Assembly (NCBI RefSeq): GCF_000208745.1
Contig: NC_030856.1
Span: forward strand, 10,176,284-10,240,283
DNA length: 64,000 bases
From: Theobroma cacao
Lineage: Eukaryota; Streptophyta; Magnoliopsida; Malvales; Malvaceae
Direction of reading: 5' to 3'
The position numbers were made by a program, and so were the translations under genes. Below the pieces are notes generated by a model. It was not told the origin of the DNA. It did no database searches and saw only the letters and a program-made list of their open reading frames with translations. Of the stretch, positions 10,811-23,095 are shown piece by piece (position 1 is the stretch's first letter; the number at the start of each line of letters is the position of its first letter).

Positions 10811-13800
10811 ATGTCAAGCATAATATTTTTCGAGGATATTTTTGTGGTTGATAAGCTTGACCCAGATGGTAAAAAGTTTGATAAAGGTAGAATTCTTTTA
10901 ATCTTTCCTTCGCTTTTTAATTCTTCTTTTCTCTAAGTTACTCACTATGCGTATTTATGATTTGTTTCCCTGTGTTTCTTTCTTTGCTCTGTAATGTTTT
11001 GCAATTATGTGTATATGTTATTAACTCAACTTGACAGTGAAAGCGTAAATTTTTTTTTTCTTTCTCAGATGGTTTTTCTATGTTTGCACTTCTTTGCCCA
11101 AGTAATTTTTCTTTCACTGGAAATCTTGTCTGTAACTTTGTCCTCTTCACATGCATAAATTAAGTGTTTTGTTAACATTTCCCATTTACGTTTTGATATA
11201 TTCCCATCTGTAATTTTGTCCTCTTCACATGCATAAATTAAGTGTTTTGTTAACATTTCCCATTTTGTAACTTTGCACTTCATAACTAAGCGTAATTCTT
11301 CAATTAAGTGTTTTGTTAACATTTCCCATTTACATTTTGATATATTCCCATCTGTAATTTTGTCCTCTTCACATGCATAAATTAAGTGTTTTGTTAACAT
11401 TTCCCATTTTGTAAATTTGCACTTCATAACTAAGCGTAATTCTTCAATTAAGTGTTTTGTTAACATTTCCCATTTACGTTTTGATATATTCATGCAGTTA
11501 CTCGTATTGAAGCCCGGAGCCAGAATTGTGATATGTTCATGCATCTAGATGTGAATTCAGAGATATATCCAATGCACGTCGGTGACAAATTCACAATGGC
11601 ACTAGCTCACACTTTGAACTTGGATGGAACACCTGACACTGGTTATTACACTCCGGTAGTCTTCTTATAGTTGTAGTTTAACACACTTTGCTAATTTGTT
11701 TGCCGCAACAACAAATATTCTTGTTGAAAGTGAAAGGTGCATTTGGATAATATTATGACTAGCATACATCAAAGCTTTTATTTACCTTAACACGTTTATG
11801 TTATCTAGTATGCTGTATTTTGTTTTTAGTTGCCCTCTTGATATAGTATTATCACAGATGCCCAAGTTAGAAAATGAGCATAAATTAAGTGTGTCATGTG
11901 TGTGTGTTGGGGCCTAAAACATCCTTATTTCTATGATGGGTGTCAGAGGAGAACACTACCAAGATTTCTACTGAAACCCCTGTGCTCCCTACCCCTAGGG
12001 TGAGGGTCTACCCCAAGTGGCTACATTAAATTGATAACTGTTATTATATACAGCATTGGCTTGCAACAGTTCTCACATGCAATATATGGTCATAGTTTGT
12101 GGGGCAAATAAACAATTTGTCCTTGAAGTTTGGTCTTCATAACTAAGATGTCCATAGAGTTAGAATTGCAATATTCTAGTAATTATAGTTTAATTAGTTA
12201 ACTATTAAGTAATGTTAGTCTCAAGTTAAAAGAGGGGTTAAAAGTCCAGGACATCTGCCATGTATACTACACATTGTTTAAATATGTCATATGATAACAA
12301 TAATAAGTTAAGCTTTTCCTTACTAAGCAGAGTCAGCCATGTGGATCAATGTGTCATAGGATATTTCTAGATTCTGTCCTCTCAAGTCAAGTCCCTTGTC
12401 TTCTTCTTTCCCTCTCTCTATCTCAAGAGAGGTGCAAAATATATAGTTTTCCCATCAGTTTTCCTCAAGAAACAACATTTATGAAGGCCGGTTTTTCTAT
12501 GTTTGCACTTCTTTGCCCAAGTAATTCTTCTTTCACTGGAAATCTTGTCTGTAACTTTGTCCTCTTCACATGCATAAATAATTTGTTCTTATTTTCTATT
12601 ACTTGTTGAATATCTCAATAAAACTGCTCAGCAAGAGAGTTAGAATAAAGAGAGAGAGATCATTTGTTGTCATTTTTAATAAGAAGCAGCATGTCAACTT
12701 TATTAAATAAATTTTGCAGGTAACCATGATATTATTACTATAAGTATTTTTAACATATGGGGACCTGAAAATTTATTCCTTTGCTCAACTACATGGGTAG
12801 ACATTTTGTTTCTTGATGGAAGGAAATGTGGAGGTTGAAGTTTCATTAATTTTGGGTTTGTATCAATCAGTTTTCTTGGTTACTGTTATATTTGGTTGGG
12901 TGTTCTTGGAACTGAAAGCTCTGGTTTTTCTATATATGAACATCGAGATCCTCTGATTAAAATTTGATGGTTTTCTTTTGCTTTGATCTTCGGTTACTTG
13001 ATTTGATCAACTTCTTATTGAGCAAAAGTCACCGACTCTCTGTCAACTTGGGGAAGATAGATTGTCATCGTTTTTCTCAACCAAAACCCACAACTGTGCA
13101 ACATCCATTTCTAACCCATCTTTCATGGTTTGTTAGATCTTTGCTTCGATTTTCTATATTTATTGAGAGAATTTGAGTCTAAAAAGAGAAGTGGCTGACC
13201 TGTGAGAAATGAGGAAAACAAATGTGGTGAATCAGAAAAGGGTGGTGTGGTTAGCTATTCACAATGCCAATGGTGAGGTTGAAGCGTTGAGGGTTGGTGT
13301 AGGAATTGAGAAACGATTAGATATCAAGAAAGAAAAGGGAATTGGGAGTTGGGAGAAGGAGAGGATTTTTGACTATATAAAATGACTGGTAGAATTATGT
13401 GTCTCCTATGCAATAGGAGACTAGAAGCTCTTGATTGTTAATTAATTAACATTGATTAGTTGATTACTTGTTATTAGGATTAGGGCTTTGAGGCATCTTA
13501 GTTATGGAGGCCAAAGAAATGGGAAGTGTGTGTGTAAACACCTAGATTTTTTTGTTTCTGTATATATATGTATTTATGCATGTATATATATGTAAAGGCA
13601 CCCATATCTTAAAGGTATGCAATATTTTTGTTGTCATGTGCCTAACAAATTGGACCTATATTCCAGGGGAGGAAGTCTCTTGCAGATAAGTACGAGTACG
13701 TCATGCATGGGAAGCTATACAAGGTATCAGACGATGGTTCAGGGAAAGGACTTAAAGCGTATGTTTATTAACCATGCTTGGTCATTTTGATTTTGTGTCC

Positions 13801-14090
13801 CATGAGTATCTCCTTGTTTATTCCACCATTATTGCTGCTGGGTGGTGCAGTTACTCTGACTTGATACTCAATAGGATTAATTTTGTTGTGGTTTCACTAT
13901 GTGACATGATCTGATCTATTTGGGCTGTTATAGTCTTCTTAGTTGATCTTAGAGTTAAATGCCTGTTCTTGTTTTCAGGGAGATCTATGTTTCATATGGC
14001 GGGCTTCTAATGATGCTCAGGGGAGAAGCTTCTCATGTCTCCCAGTTTGAACTTGACCAGAGACTGTTTCTTCTCATGAGGAAGCTGTAA
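10811..14090 (+). CDS. NRPB8: DNA-directed RNA polymerase subunit 8 (RPB8-like), four exons
   Basis: The product is the small RPB8 subunit shared by nuclear RNA polymerases I, II and III (and plant IV/V); it has an OB-fold-like structure and helps hold the core together in the nucleus. Coding exons: 10811-10886, 11498-11655, 13667-13758 and 13979-14090, all with GT-AG introns in consistent phase, giving 145 residues, close to the usual plant length of about 146. Diagnostic stretches are [19 protein letters not shown] (exon 1), [12 protein letters not shown] and [14 protein letters not shown] (exon 2), [12 protein letters not shown] (exon 3) and the C-terminus [14 protein letters not shown] (exon 4). 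The loop between exons 3 and 4 ([12 protein letters not shown]) is the variable one in the family. Introns 1 and 2 are enlarged by repeats, yet all splice sites and the frame are intact, so I infer a working gene. Confidence 0.96.
11071..11160 (+). repeat. 90-bp duplicated segment in NRPB8 intron 1 (partner in intron 2)
   Basis: This 90-bp segment is nearly identical (one substitution by eye) to 12490-12579 in intron 2 of the same gene. Its last bases (cctcttcacatgcataaat) are also the seed of the tandem array that follows immediately, so part of intron 1 was copied into intron 2, or the reverse, before or during array growth. Confidence 0.9.
11158..11492 (+). repeat. Higher-order tandem array in NRPB8 intron 1 (78 + 66 bp units)
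   Basis: The core aattaagtgttttgttaaca occurs at 11158, 11236, 11302, 11380 and 11446, so spacings alternate 78, 66, 78, 66 bp. The real unit is therefore 144 bp (two subunits with a shared core and different tails), present about 2.3 times. The tails are ttttgatatattcccatctg for the 78-bp form and gcacttcataactaagcgta for the 66-bp form. The array ends a few bases before the exon 2 acceptor (ttcatgcag). The minus strand is open across it and gives a repetitive peptide ([10 protein letters not shown]), which I reject as a gene. Confidence 0.92.
12490..12579 (+). repeat. 90-bp duplicated segment in NRPB8 intron 2
   Basis: Partner of 11071-11160, differing by a single base by eye. The copy here is not followed by the tandem array. 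Confidence 0.9.
13397..13621 (+). repeat. 225-bp dispersed repeat in NRPB8 intron 2, copy 2
   Basis: Direct-orientation copy of 3467-3690. It lies 45 bp before the exon 3 acceptor. The starting palindrome is present with one change (gtctcctatgcaataggaga). Confidence 0.8.
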
Positions 14091-16815
14091 AACTTTTGTT
14101 ATATCTAACATATCGCTTGAACTTGGCTAAATAATGTGACCTTTTGGGTGGTTGGGTGATAGTATAAAGCGTGACTCTCCTTGGCAGAGACTGGTGTAAT
14201 CTTGAATTTCCTTTAAATTATGCTGGAAGCAAACAGTAGTTGACTTGGAATTGGCTGTCATGACATTCCAAGTGTTTATAACTCTTGCAACTGTGGTAAT
14301 TTTGTTCATGCTATTGTTATATTCCGTAAAACTGGCATTGTCATGTAGACCAAGCCTCTGCATGCCAGGGTTTGAGTATGGCTCCCCCTTCATTCTCTGA
14401 TCATCCATTTTGTTATTTATCTTTAATAAATTTTTTAATGACCATACAGGGTTGTTTTGTGTTTTAAATTTAGTAAACCAATAAGCCCTTGTTTTTGGTG
14501 GATAGGGTTGCAAGATCTTTGATAGAAAACAAGTTATATTTGTGTTGTTGCCATTGTTAGTCAGTAGTAACCTTGAAAGCAATACGGTAGATTGGGCTCA
14601 AGGCAAATGTATAGGTCCCCAGGGGTTTGGATTTCAGCCCTAAATCCTTCACTATATAACTCTCCCAACAATTTACCTTGGAGGTCCATGAGGGTGCTCA
14701 TGGCAGTCAGTCAGTCAGGCAAGGTGGAACATGTGCCCAGTATAGGAAATGGAGGAGCTTGTTTTCATTGGAGGTGGCAAGTAGGGTTTTGGATTTGGTT
14801 AATTTTAGGTTCAAATCATTACGAGTTTGGATCATTAAGAGGTTTTGCGATTATTTTGGATTTTTGAAAAATTCGAGTGTAAATAAATAATTTCATTCGT
14901 TTTCATAAATTTGACAAATTTAAAATTTTAAAACAATTCATATAATGTTGTTCTATTTTTAACATTTGATGATTTGGCATTAATGGAGAATAAAATGTAT
15001 TGGCTTGGCGAATAACATAATAAATTTGATGGATCAATTAATTTTACATAACATTGATTAAAGTTTGCAACAAATAGGAAATCAGTAATCATGATATTTT
15101 AAATTGATTGATATAATATTGATTTATTTTAAAATTTGATCATTTTGGCATTAGCGAAGAATTAAAATTAATTAAGAGGTCTGTTATTGTCTTGATTTGA
15201 ATTAACTTAAGAAGTCTAAATGTTTAATTGATTGATTAATTCATTATTTTGTTTAATTGGCAACTTTATTTATAAATTGTAATTTATAAGCTATATGAAA
15301 TCATGATATTTAAAAGTTAAAATTAATTGATATAATTGTTTGCACATTAATGATGAAGAAAGGAGATTTTTTGGTTGATTTACATTTTTACACTTAAACG
15401 CTTGAGTATTAATTTTATTTTTTATATAAGTACAAAGTATTTAAATTTTATATTAAAAAATAACTCAATAAATATAATTACTTAAATACAATTAATCTAA
15501 ATACTCATAAGTTACAATGATTGATTATATTTAAAATTAAAACTAATTGTATTAATATTCTTACTCATTAGTATACTTTTAAATATATATTAATTTATAA
15601 TTAATAATTAATTTTAATTTTAAATTAAATTATGATTCACTTTGTGATCTTTTTCTACTTTTCCTTCCTCCATAAAAATTAAAGCGTAAAGAAATAATAT
15701 AGAAAATAACAACTACAAAGTGAGCAAGAATGAAAGTAAAAAACCCTTCCAAAAAATTTCCCAAATCTCAAATTTCCACATGATTATTTTAAATGTGGAA
15801 TTAAAATATTCAAATGTCAAATTAGTAATATTATTTTTATAATTAATTATTTCAAAATATTAAAAATTGAAAAAGTGGAAAATACATTATTTGTAATTGT
15901 ATAATAAATATGAATAATATTATTTTTTAAAAATTTTAAAACTTTTCTTTTTAAATTTTTTATTATTTATTTAATTTAAACAAAATCATTTAATGACAGT
16001 TTGGATCTTTTCAAATTATAAATTGAAGTTTTATGGGTTTTCAAATCGATGTTGTGTCCAATTTTGAATTCAATTCATTTTAGGTTATACTTTGTTTCAA
16101 GATTGAATTATGTTTGTTTCATATTATTTCGGATTCAAATAGCTTCGTGTCTTTTATTTTTTTATTCAATTTTTTTTCAATCAATTTAAATTAAAGAAGA
16201 TTTCAGATTTAGTCAAATTTTGCCACCTTTACTTTGCATTAGGGAAAGATTGGCCTTCTTAGAAGATTTGCCTACAATTGGGAAAAGTGAGAGGTAAAAC
16301 AAGTGGGTAGGCTCAAAAGGGCTACCTCATGTGATCTAGTTTATTTTATTCACTGAAGTTATTGGGGTGCTTGTCTTTTTTTTTTAAATAAAAAGTAAAA
16401 ATATTAATTGCCAACTTTTATTGAGTAATTCATCTAAGAAAAGAAAAAAAAAAATGATGCTTCAGCCTTTATTTGTTACACATAAGATGAATAAGAAATT
16501 GAACCAACAAAAAGAAAGACATGAATTGCAAAGAAAGGGTACCCCCAATTGAATGCAAATAATAAGCACTTGATCCATCAAATCAAGTGCAGTGAGTTAG
16601 CAACAGAAATCAAGAATTAATTAATAAGAGGTCATTAAAAGATATTGAATCATATTACAACTCTGAATCATCATCAGGATGCATGTCATGATCACGACCT
16701 TACATGAATATTCATTGATCATGTTCTTGGTTTTTTATCTTAAACAAGATCAAAATATTCAAAAGCATATTATATATGTATATATATATATATATGCCTG
16801 ATCAGGTTGAGCTCA
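14091..16815. other. NRPB8 3' UTR and AT-rich intergenic DNA
   Basis: The first few hundred bases must contain the NRPB8 3' UTR and polyadenylation site. An antisense open frame (14582-14127) shows no family resemblance and is ignored. From 14900 to 16200 the sequence is very AT-rich (ttaatt and aaataa runs) without genes. Short TA repeats lie at 16765-16796, just downstream of the SAUR-like gene. Confidence 0.5.
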
Positions 16816-17190
16816 TCAAAAGACATAGAGGTCAGCTAGTTCTTCCAAGGAACCCAAAATGAGATTTGGATCAGAATTCTCAAGCATCCATAAAAGATGA
16901 TCAAACAACACTACCTCACATTTCACCAATATGTCTTCTCCTCCATGCTTCTGTTTCGACCTCTCTATCAATGCATTCAACAAAGGGTGTTTAAGGTACT
17001 TGGCACTAATGACATAACGTTTCCTTGTGCTCCCAACATAAATCGTTTCACAATGTTCATCTCCTCCCATGTGATCCGAGAGATGATCTTCCTTAGCCGA
17101 TTTCGACCTTAGGCTGCTGTAAGACGATGATCTTGCTAGTTGTCTTGACAAGCTCTTGCATTTCCGAAGTATCAGATTGATCTTCTTCAT
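16816..17190 (-). CDS. SAUR-like auxin-responsive protein
   Basis: A single-exon gene of 124 codons, start ATG at 17190 and stop at 16816, typical of the intronless SAUR (small auxin up RNA) family. Residues 1-44 are basic and serine-rich (MKKINLILRKCKSL, SSSYSSLRSKSA), the variable N-terminus. Residues 45-124 carry the SAUR domain: IYVGSTRKRYVISAKYLKHP, LLNALIERSKQ, and VLFDHLLWMLENSD. Family members bind and inhibit PP2C.D phosphatases and promote cell expansion; that role is family knowledge, and this divergent member with the VGSTRKRY signature may act differently. A TATA-like cctataaccc lies about 110 bp upstream on the minus strand (17294-17304). No neighbouring SAUR copy is seen, although tandem clusters are common. 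Confidence 0.9.
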   Translation of the reverse strand: MKKINLILRKCKSLSRQLARSSSYSSLRSKSAKEDHLSDHMGGDEHCETIYVGSTRKRYVISAKYLKHPLLNALIERSKQKHGGEDILVKCEVVLFDHLLWMLENSDPNLILGSLEELADLYVF

Positions 17191-19749
17191 TGCTTTTGTT
17201 TTGGGTCTAGAAGAAGGTGTTGGGTAGAGATGAAGAGAGAATTGGAAAGGAAAAGGAGACTTGATTTACACTCAGGAAGAATGGGGTACTTTAAAGGGTT
17301 ATAGGGGGAGGGACGGTGGGTGCAAAGTCATTGTATTTCGGTGCTAGAAATAATGTGGGGTCGAACTTAGCAACGCAACATTTTTATTTAATGGCAAGAC
17401 ATGAACGAGTCATCTTTTGTAATGAATATGAGGGAATGGTGGGGTGGAGGGGGCTTTTACAGGCACAAAAAGACATTGCCTCTATTAGCTCTACTCACAA
17501 ATTTGTGCCCTTATCGAATATCATGGATTGCTTCCTTATAAGCCCATTGTTTTCCATATTTACTGATGGAAAATGGAAGGAAAGAGGAAAATATAGAGAA
17601 CTTCCTTTTTTTTTTTTTTTTATTTTGAAAATTAATATAGAGAACTTCCTACATGCCTGCATATATTACATTGCTATGTAAAGATCACCTTTTCATTTTT
17701 CTCTTATATGGCATGAAGTGACATGATTTATGTCATTACAAACTAGCCGATGAATTACTATATGACCTTAATTTTTATACATGAATTATTGGAATTTCAA
17801 TTAGAACAAAAGGTAGTCTTTTTTTTAATCCTTTTCTTTTTTAGATGAATTATTGGTATTCATCTTTTGCACACCATTTATAGCTAAAGTTTGGGCTTTA
17901 AATCACTAAATTAGAAGGAAACTCGTATTATTTCACCAAAAAGAGAAGCCAAAGCTTGAATAAATATAGTAGTGGATTTAGGATTTTGTATGAAAAGTGA
18001 TTAAAGGATAATCACACAAAACTATATTTCGGATCAATGATTCGATTCAAATTAAAAATTAAAAATTGAGATGTGACGGTTGTCACTCTGTCACTTTCTT
18101 TGATCTGCTCTTGAATAAAAGGGGACATAAAATCCATATATGAAGGATCAATTACTAGTGATTGGAAAGAAATTTGCAACAGAAAACAAGTTCAATAATC
18201 ATAAATGCATAATTCAAGAGCATAGAGAATATATATATATATAACGATTTAAAAAGCCTTTGTAGCTGAAATGCGATGAATCTGACCATCATAATTACCT
18301 ACGGCAAAGGCCTTAAGAAAGGAATATATATGAAGGAATAGGATTACGGCGGAGGGTAATGTACCTTTGAGAGGGCCATGTCTATCTCTAAAATTTTTAA
18401 ATTTTAAATTTTTTATTTATATTTTAAAAAATTTTATTTATTTTATTTTTAAATGATCTTTTTAAAATAATTTTTTTATTTAATAATTAATGTAAAGAAA
18501 AAAAATTAATAAATTAACCCTACAAGCCTTACTCAATTTTATTTTAATTTTTAAGTTTCTCTCCACCTCTTTCTCTCTCTTTTTTTTCTTTTTCTCTTTC
18601 TATTATCTTTTATTTTTTATTTTTACTTTACTCTCTTTTATGTAACTCAATACTAAAGCATACTTCGAATTTGAAAAAAAAAAAGGTAAGACCAGTCACC
18701 ACAATTGTGTGAAATTAAGAGACAGTAAAATTTTTTTTTAATTTTTTCTTTTTATTTATATTATTTAACTATTTATATATTTAATGATTGTGTGAAATCT
18801 TGTATATCGTATTTAACTTTTTATACTTTATGCATTTTAGTTTTATATTTATTATTTTAAATTTAAATAAAAATAAAATAAAAATATTAGATATTGACTG
18901 TATTAATTTTTTTAAGGTTTGATTAAAGTATATATGAATAAGTTAAAAATAATTAACAAATTCTTTAAAAGAAAAATATGTAAATTATTTAAATAATTCT
19001 CCTATACTTAGGTCATCAAGCCGTCCGAGCTTAATCTTTAAGAAATTACTAATTAAATTTAACATATTAATTTAAAAAATTTTTAACCTTTTTTCTTCTT
19101 CACCTTTGATCCTCTCAATAAAAATTGGCTAACTCTGCTTCTGAATAGGATAGTATTATTTTTATTGTTAGAAGAGAAACCATGGAGAAAGATGCAAGCA
19201 TGAAGGGAGTTGTCCCACAGGATGGAAGACTTGACTAACTGCCTCGTCCTACATGGTTAAGTGACAAAGTTGTGCACGTGGACATCTCTGTCACTAAGCT
19301 AAACGGCTGAAACCTCTGTCACATGGCCCCTTAACGCCATCATAATCTATCGATCAGCCTTTTCACAGACAGCAACCCATGCAGTGAACAGACATTTGCA
19401 AAAAGCAAGGGTAAAGGGTTTTGATGATACAGTATATTCTAGTCTTCAGGTGAGAATGCTGATATACTCTTTTCTTTATAGAATAATGTTTTTTTTAAAA
19501 GTAAAGTAGTAATCATTTCATATTCTATAAATCTCATTTTTTTCTAGTTTTTTAATTTGGTGTTTTCAAATTAGAGTCTTAAGGTCTTGATCATTGTCTG
19601 ATGAGATATTCATTTGAAAATTCTAAAATATGAATTTAATAAAATAAATAATAAATAACAATTTAAAATAGTCTAACATTCGCAATAATAGAATCATAAT
19701 AGAACTTATAAAGAGTGAATTTTAAACATATTTTTCATTTGTTTCTATT
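17191..19749. other. SAUR upstream region and AT-rich intergenic DNA
   Basis: The first 150-200 bp should contain the 5' UTR and promoter of the SAUR-like gene. The rest shows no gene. Around 18390-18970 the sequence is almost entirely A and T and may be a degraded transposon; no clear terminal repeats were found. Confidence 0.4.
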
Positions 19750-21559
19750 ATGAATTTTATAATATTTGGAAAGTGAAAATTCATTCCATTGTCCAATTTA
19801 AGAAAGTTGGTTCACTTAATTTTGGTTGACTCTATATAAATTTTCTGATATAATAAAATTATTCCATTTGATCGAAAAAATTTGACACCTAATTTGTGTA
19901 ATAATTAGAAAATTCACACTTAATGTGTGCAATATTTATGAGCCTCTTGATTTGCATCACGATAAACGTGAGAAAATGTGCATGGTTCACATAAAAGTTG
20001 AGCATTATTTTTTTTTGGAAAGGACCATGAATTAAAGGAAGGATATTGCAATGAACTATACAAATTAAACATAAAACTGAAAGTAAAAAAAAAAAAGAAA
20101 AGCTGTAGCATGTATTAGGTAAAGTTTGAGTGAAAAATGTCCTTAAATTTTTTTTTCTTGGCTAAAATATTAACATTAAAATGCACAATCTAAATAAAGA
20201 AATTCTACCTTAAACCATGTCCGATCCTTGTGAACTCACATCATTCATACCGAAAATGTGAAACACCTCTAAGCTCTACGGTAAGTTTTTATTTGGTGAA
20301 ATAAGAAAAAGCAAAAGGCAATAGAAGGGATGAGGTTATAGCAGTGATAAAGCTTATATTATTATGGGTTTTGCTAACAAGAACCATTAAGGCTTTTTTA
20401 TCATACTTTTCATGGTAATATTTCTATATTAAATACAAAGTCGAGGAATAATGATATAAATTTTAATGTGACCTTGCCATTTGGCCAAGATATATTGCTT
20501 TATATAATAACTATAAGCACTGTTCAACAAAACCCTATTGTTATTTCGTTTTGTAATGGGCATTTAAATTTGAAAACACTAGACAATTGCTCCTGTCATT
20601 GACTTGTATGAGATCATTTTTACGAACAAAAGCTACATGCATCAGTCTCCATTCAAGTCACTGCCAAGTGAGTTGTAAATCAAAGCAACGGTGTGACAAT
20701 TCAATACCAAATGTCTTGTTTTGTAGCTACATATAGTGAAACCCTGCTATCAAGCTCATCCACAAAGTACACCTCCTGTAGTTTCTAACAGCTAAGAAAC
20801 TTTATGCAATCCCTATTGATCCAAAAAGAAAGCTTAGATATTAATTAAGTTGAATGATCGGTTATCTAACTTAAACTGTAAACGTCTATATTCGAGTTCC
20901 ACTGGTAAACAAGAGAAAGTAGCCAAAGTAATAGAATTGAACTCATAAACTTTATATTCTCATCTTCGAATTTGAATTGGAAATCTTTAAATAATTGAAG
21001 TCTTTATAATAACATAAGATCTTAAAAAAATTAAAGATTAGAATCCTGTCGAATACAACTCCACTATTTAAGAAAGAAAAAGAGATTTGACCCACTTTTT
21101 CGAAATTTGCCATTAGAGTCTGGTAGAAATTTGCCAAGTAGTTCAATTTTTGTGGTAAGATATTGTATTCAACCTTTTGGTTGATGCCTACTAAATGGGT
21201 GATGAATTGTTAATTATATGTGTCGGTACCGGTATCAACCTGATGTTCCTTTGTCTACTCTTGGATGCATGTTTATCCTAAAAAAACAATGGGATAAGGG
21301 AATGAAAAGATATTAGTTTAGAATACGATGTAACCACTGATGCCAACCAAATGAATAATAATGATTAGAGTTTGGTCTAAAAGTAGAGAGAAAATTAGGC
21401 TGCAAGAGAAGAATAGTTTGATGGGTCATTTGACCTAACTGTGACCGACTTCCAAGTTAATTTTCAACTAATTAATTAAAAAATTATGACAAAGAGAAGA
21501 AAAGATTGACTACGATGCACACCTGACTTATGTTTTTTAGTTTGCCCTTTTGTCCAAGG

Positions 21560-22683
21560 TAGGGGTTAGTAAAACCAATCCAGATCAATTATCCATTTAA
21601 ATCAAATATGATTTTAGTAAAACGATTTGATTTAATTAGTCCATTGGATTAATTAGTCCAAAATGTTTGGCCCAATTGATTTTTTGATCGGTTCTCAATT
21701 TAAAATTTTTGGACCAATTCATCCAAAAATCCAAACTAATTTTTTATATATATATATATATTAATTTATAAAATATTTTTTATATTTATTAAGAAGAATT
21801 GATAGTAAACTTAATTAATAATATACTTACAAATTATTAAGGTATTATATGTACATCTACAAATCATAATCATAGCAATTTAATTAATAATATATATTTA
21901 TTTATAAATCTGTATTAATATAAAATTACAAGTTATATATTTTAAATGATATAACTTATATGTTAATGTTAAAATATATGATAACAAATATCCTACATAT
22001 TAATATGTTATAATTATTACATTTTAGTAATATTTCATAATATAAAATGTTATGAATATACATAACTGTATAAATATATTATATATACATATATTTAATT
22101 TATACATAAACATTACTATAATTTATAATAAACTTTATTTATATGATTACATTTAATAACTTTATTAGTTATCACCTTAGATTTTATAATATATTGTCTA
22201 TAATTAGTTATTATTTATACAAACTTTGATATAAAACTTATAATATATAAGTTATGTCATTAATTTCACATATATATATATAATAAACTAATATATTATA
22301 TATACATATATTTAATTTATACATAAGCATTACTATAGCTTATAATAGGCCTTATTTATATGATTACACTTTATAACTTTATTAGTTATCACCTTAAATT
22401 TTATAACATATTGTTTGTAATTAGTTATTATTTATACAAGCTTTGATATAAAACGTTTTAACATATAATTTGTATCATAAATTATATATATAATAAAGTA
22501 ATATATTATATATATTTAATTTATACATAAATATTACTCTAACTTATAATAAACTTTATTTATATGAGTACACTTAATAAGTTTATTAGCTACCACCTTA
22601 GATTTTATAACATATTGTTTATAATTGTTATTATTTATACAAACTTTAATATAAAACATTATAATATATAAGTTATATCCTTA

Positions 22684-22724
<41 letters not shown>

Positions 22725-22938
22725 TTACATATATAATTATGGATGAAGTTTATAAGTTTTAATATTATAATTTGTAAAAAAAAAGATGGTAAAATTTTGG
22801 TTCATTGGTTCAAAATCGAACCAACCAAACCAATTCTATGTTTGGTCGATTTGGTCTTTTTTATATTTGGTTGGTTTTTAAAAATGATTAGTCCATTTGG
22901 TCCATAAGTATAGTGGATCAAACCACCCTATCTACCCA
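21560..22938. mobile_element. 1.4-kb AT-rich non-autonomous element with target duplication
   Basis: The block is bounded by tttgtccaagg on both sides (21549-21559 and 22939-22949). The homologous site in the second copy of the duplicated region has this motif only once (36622-36632), so that copy is the empty site. Ends are taggggttagtaaaacc and, read inwards from the other side, tgggtagatagggtggttt: only weak inverted similarity. Subterminal regions are rich in ggtt/aacc motifs with inverted sense (for example gatcggttctc near 21687 against tcgaaccaaccaaaccaatt near 22817). No coding region. The target duplication of 9-11 bp would suit a Mutator-like element, whereas TAGGG ends recall hAT; class left open. 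Confidence 0.75.
22079..22684 (+). repeat. About 215-bp AT-rich unit in three tandem copies, inside the 1.4-kb element
   Basis: Units starting at about 22079, 22296 and 22506 share tttaatttatacataa, then tttatttatatga, then tttattagttatcacctta, then acatattgtttataatta and ttatttatacaaactttgat in the same order. They are followed by an (AT)n run at 22689-22720. Divergence between units is moderate, so this is not a recent expansion. Confidence 0.85.
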
Positions 22939-23095
22939 TTTGTCCAAGGCCACATGGCTTACAACATTTTTTATTTTTCTTGAAAAACTAATTACAAAGA
23001 AACAAATATGGTGCTTGAAACAACTTCTTGCCCAGATAGTTATTTGGACAATCAAAACCAAGTAATCAAAACTTTTAAAATATTCTTACGTCAAT

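Larger units (their letters stand above)
19750..23095 (+). repeat. Segmental duplication, copy 1 (interrupted)
   Basis: Collinear, direct-orientation match to 35380-36785. Anchor pairs: tccaatttaagaaagttg (19793) with 35420; aaaacactagacaattgctc (20573) with 35580; tgaaaccctgctatcaagctc (20738) with 35828; gtagttcaatttttgtgg (21136) with 36241; gatgggtcatttgacctaac (21420) with 36494; and atatggtgcttgaaacaact (23007) with 36690. Copy 1 has two large extra blocks: about 19840-20470, and the element at 21560-22938. No conserved ORF was seen in either copy, so the duplicated DNA is probably non-coding or an old element. A short minus-strand segment at about 20000-19930 (CTFSHVYRDANQEAHK) recalls an RNase H C-terminus of LINE type. 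Confidence 0.85.

Noticed and set aside
11065..11544. Open frame of 159 codons on the minus strand with a repeated [10 protein letters not shown] peptide
   Set aside because: It is a translation of the 78/66-bp tandem array in NRPB8 intron 1 and overlaps exon 2 antisense; no family resemblance and no promoter context.
14127..14582. Open frame of 151 codons on the minus strand downstream of NRPB8
   Set aside because: Composition and sequence resemble nothing known and it overlaps the probable NRPB8 3' UTR; chance frame.
17316..17681. Open frame of 121 codons in front of the SAUR-like gene
   Set aside because: Lies in the promoter region on the opposite strand, includes a poly-F run from poly-T, no family resemblance.
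21560..22949. Firm assignment of the 1.4-kb element to hAT or Mutator
   Set aside because: Target duplication length (9-11 bp) and TAGGG-like ends point in different directions and the terminal inverted repeats are weak.
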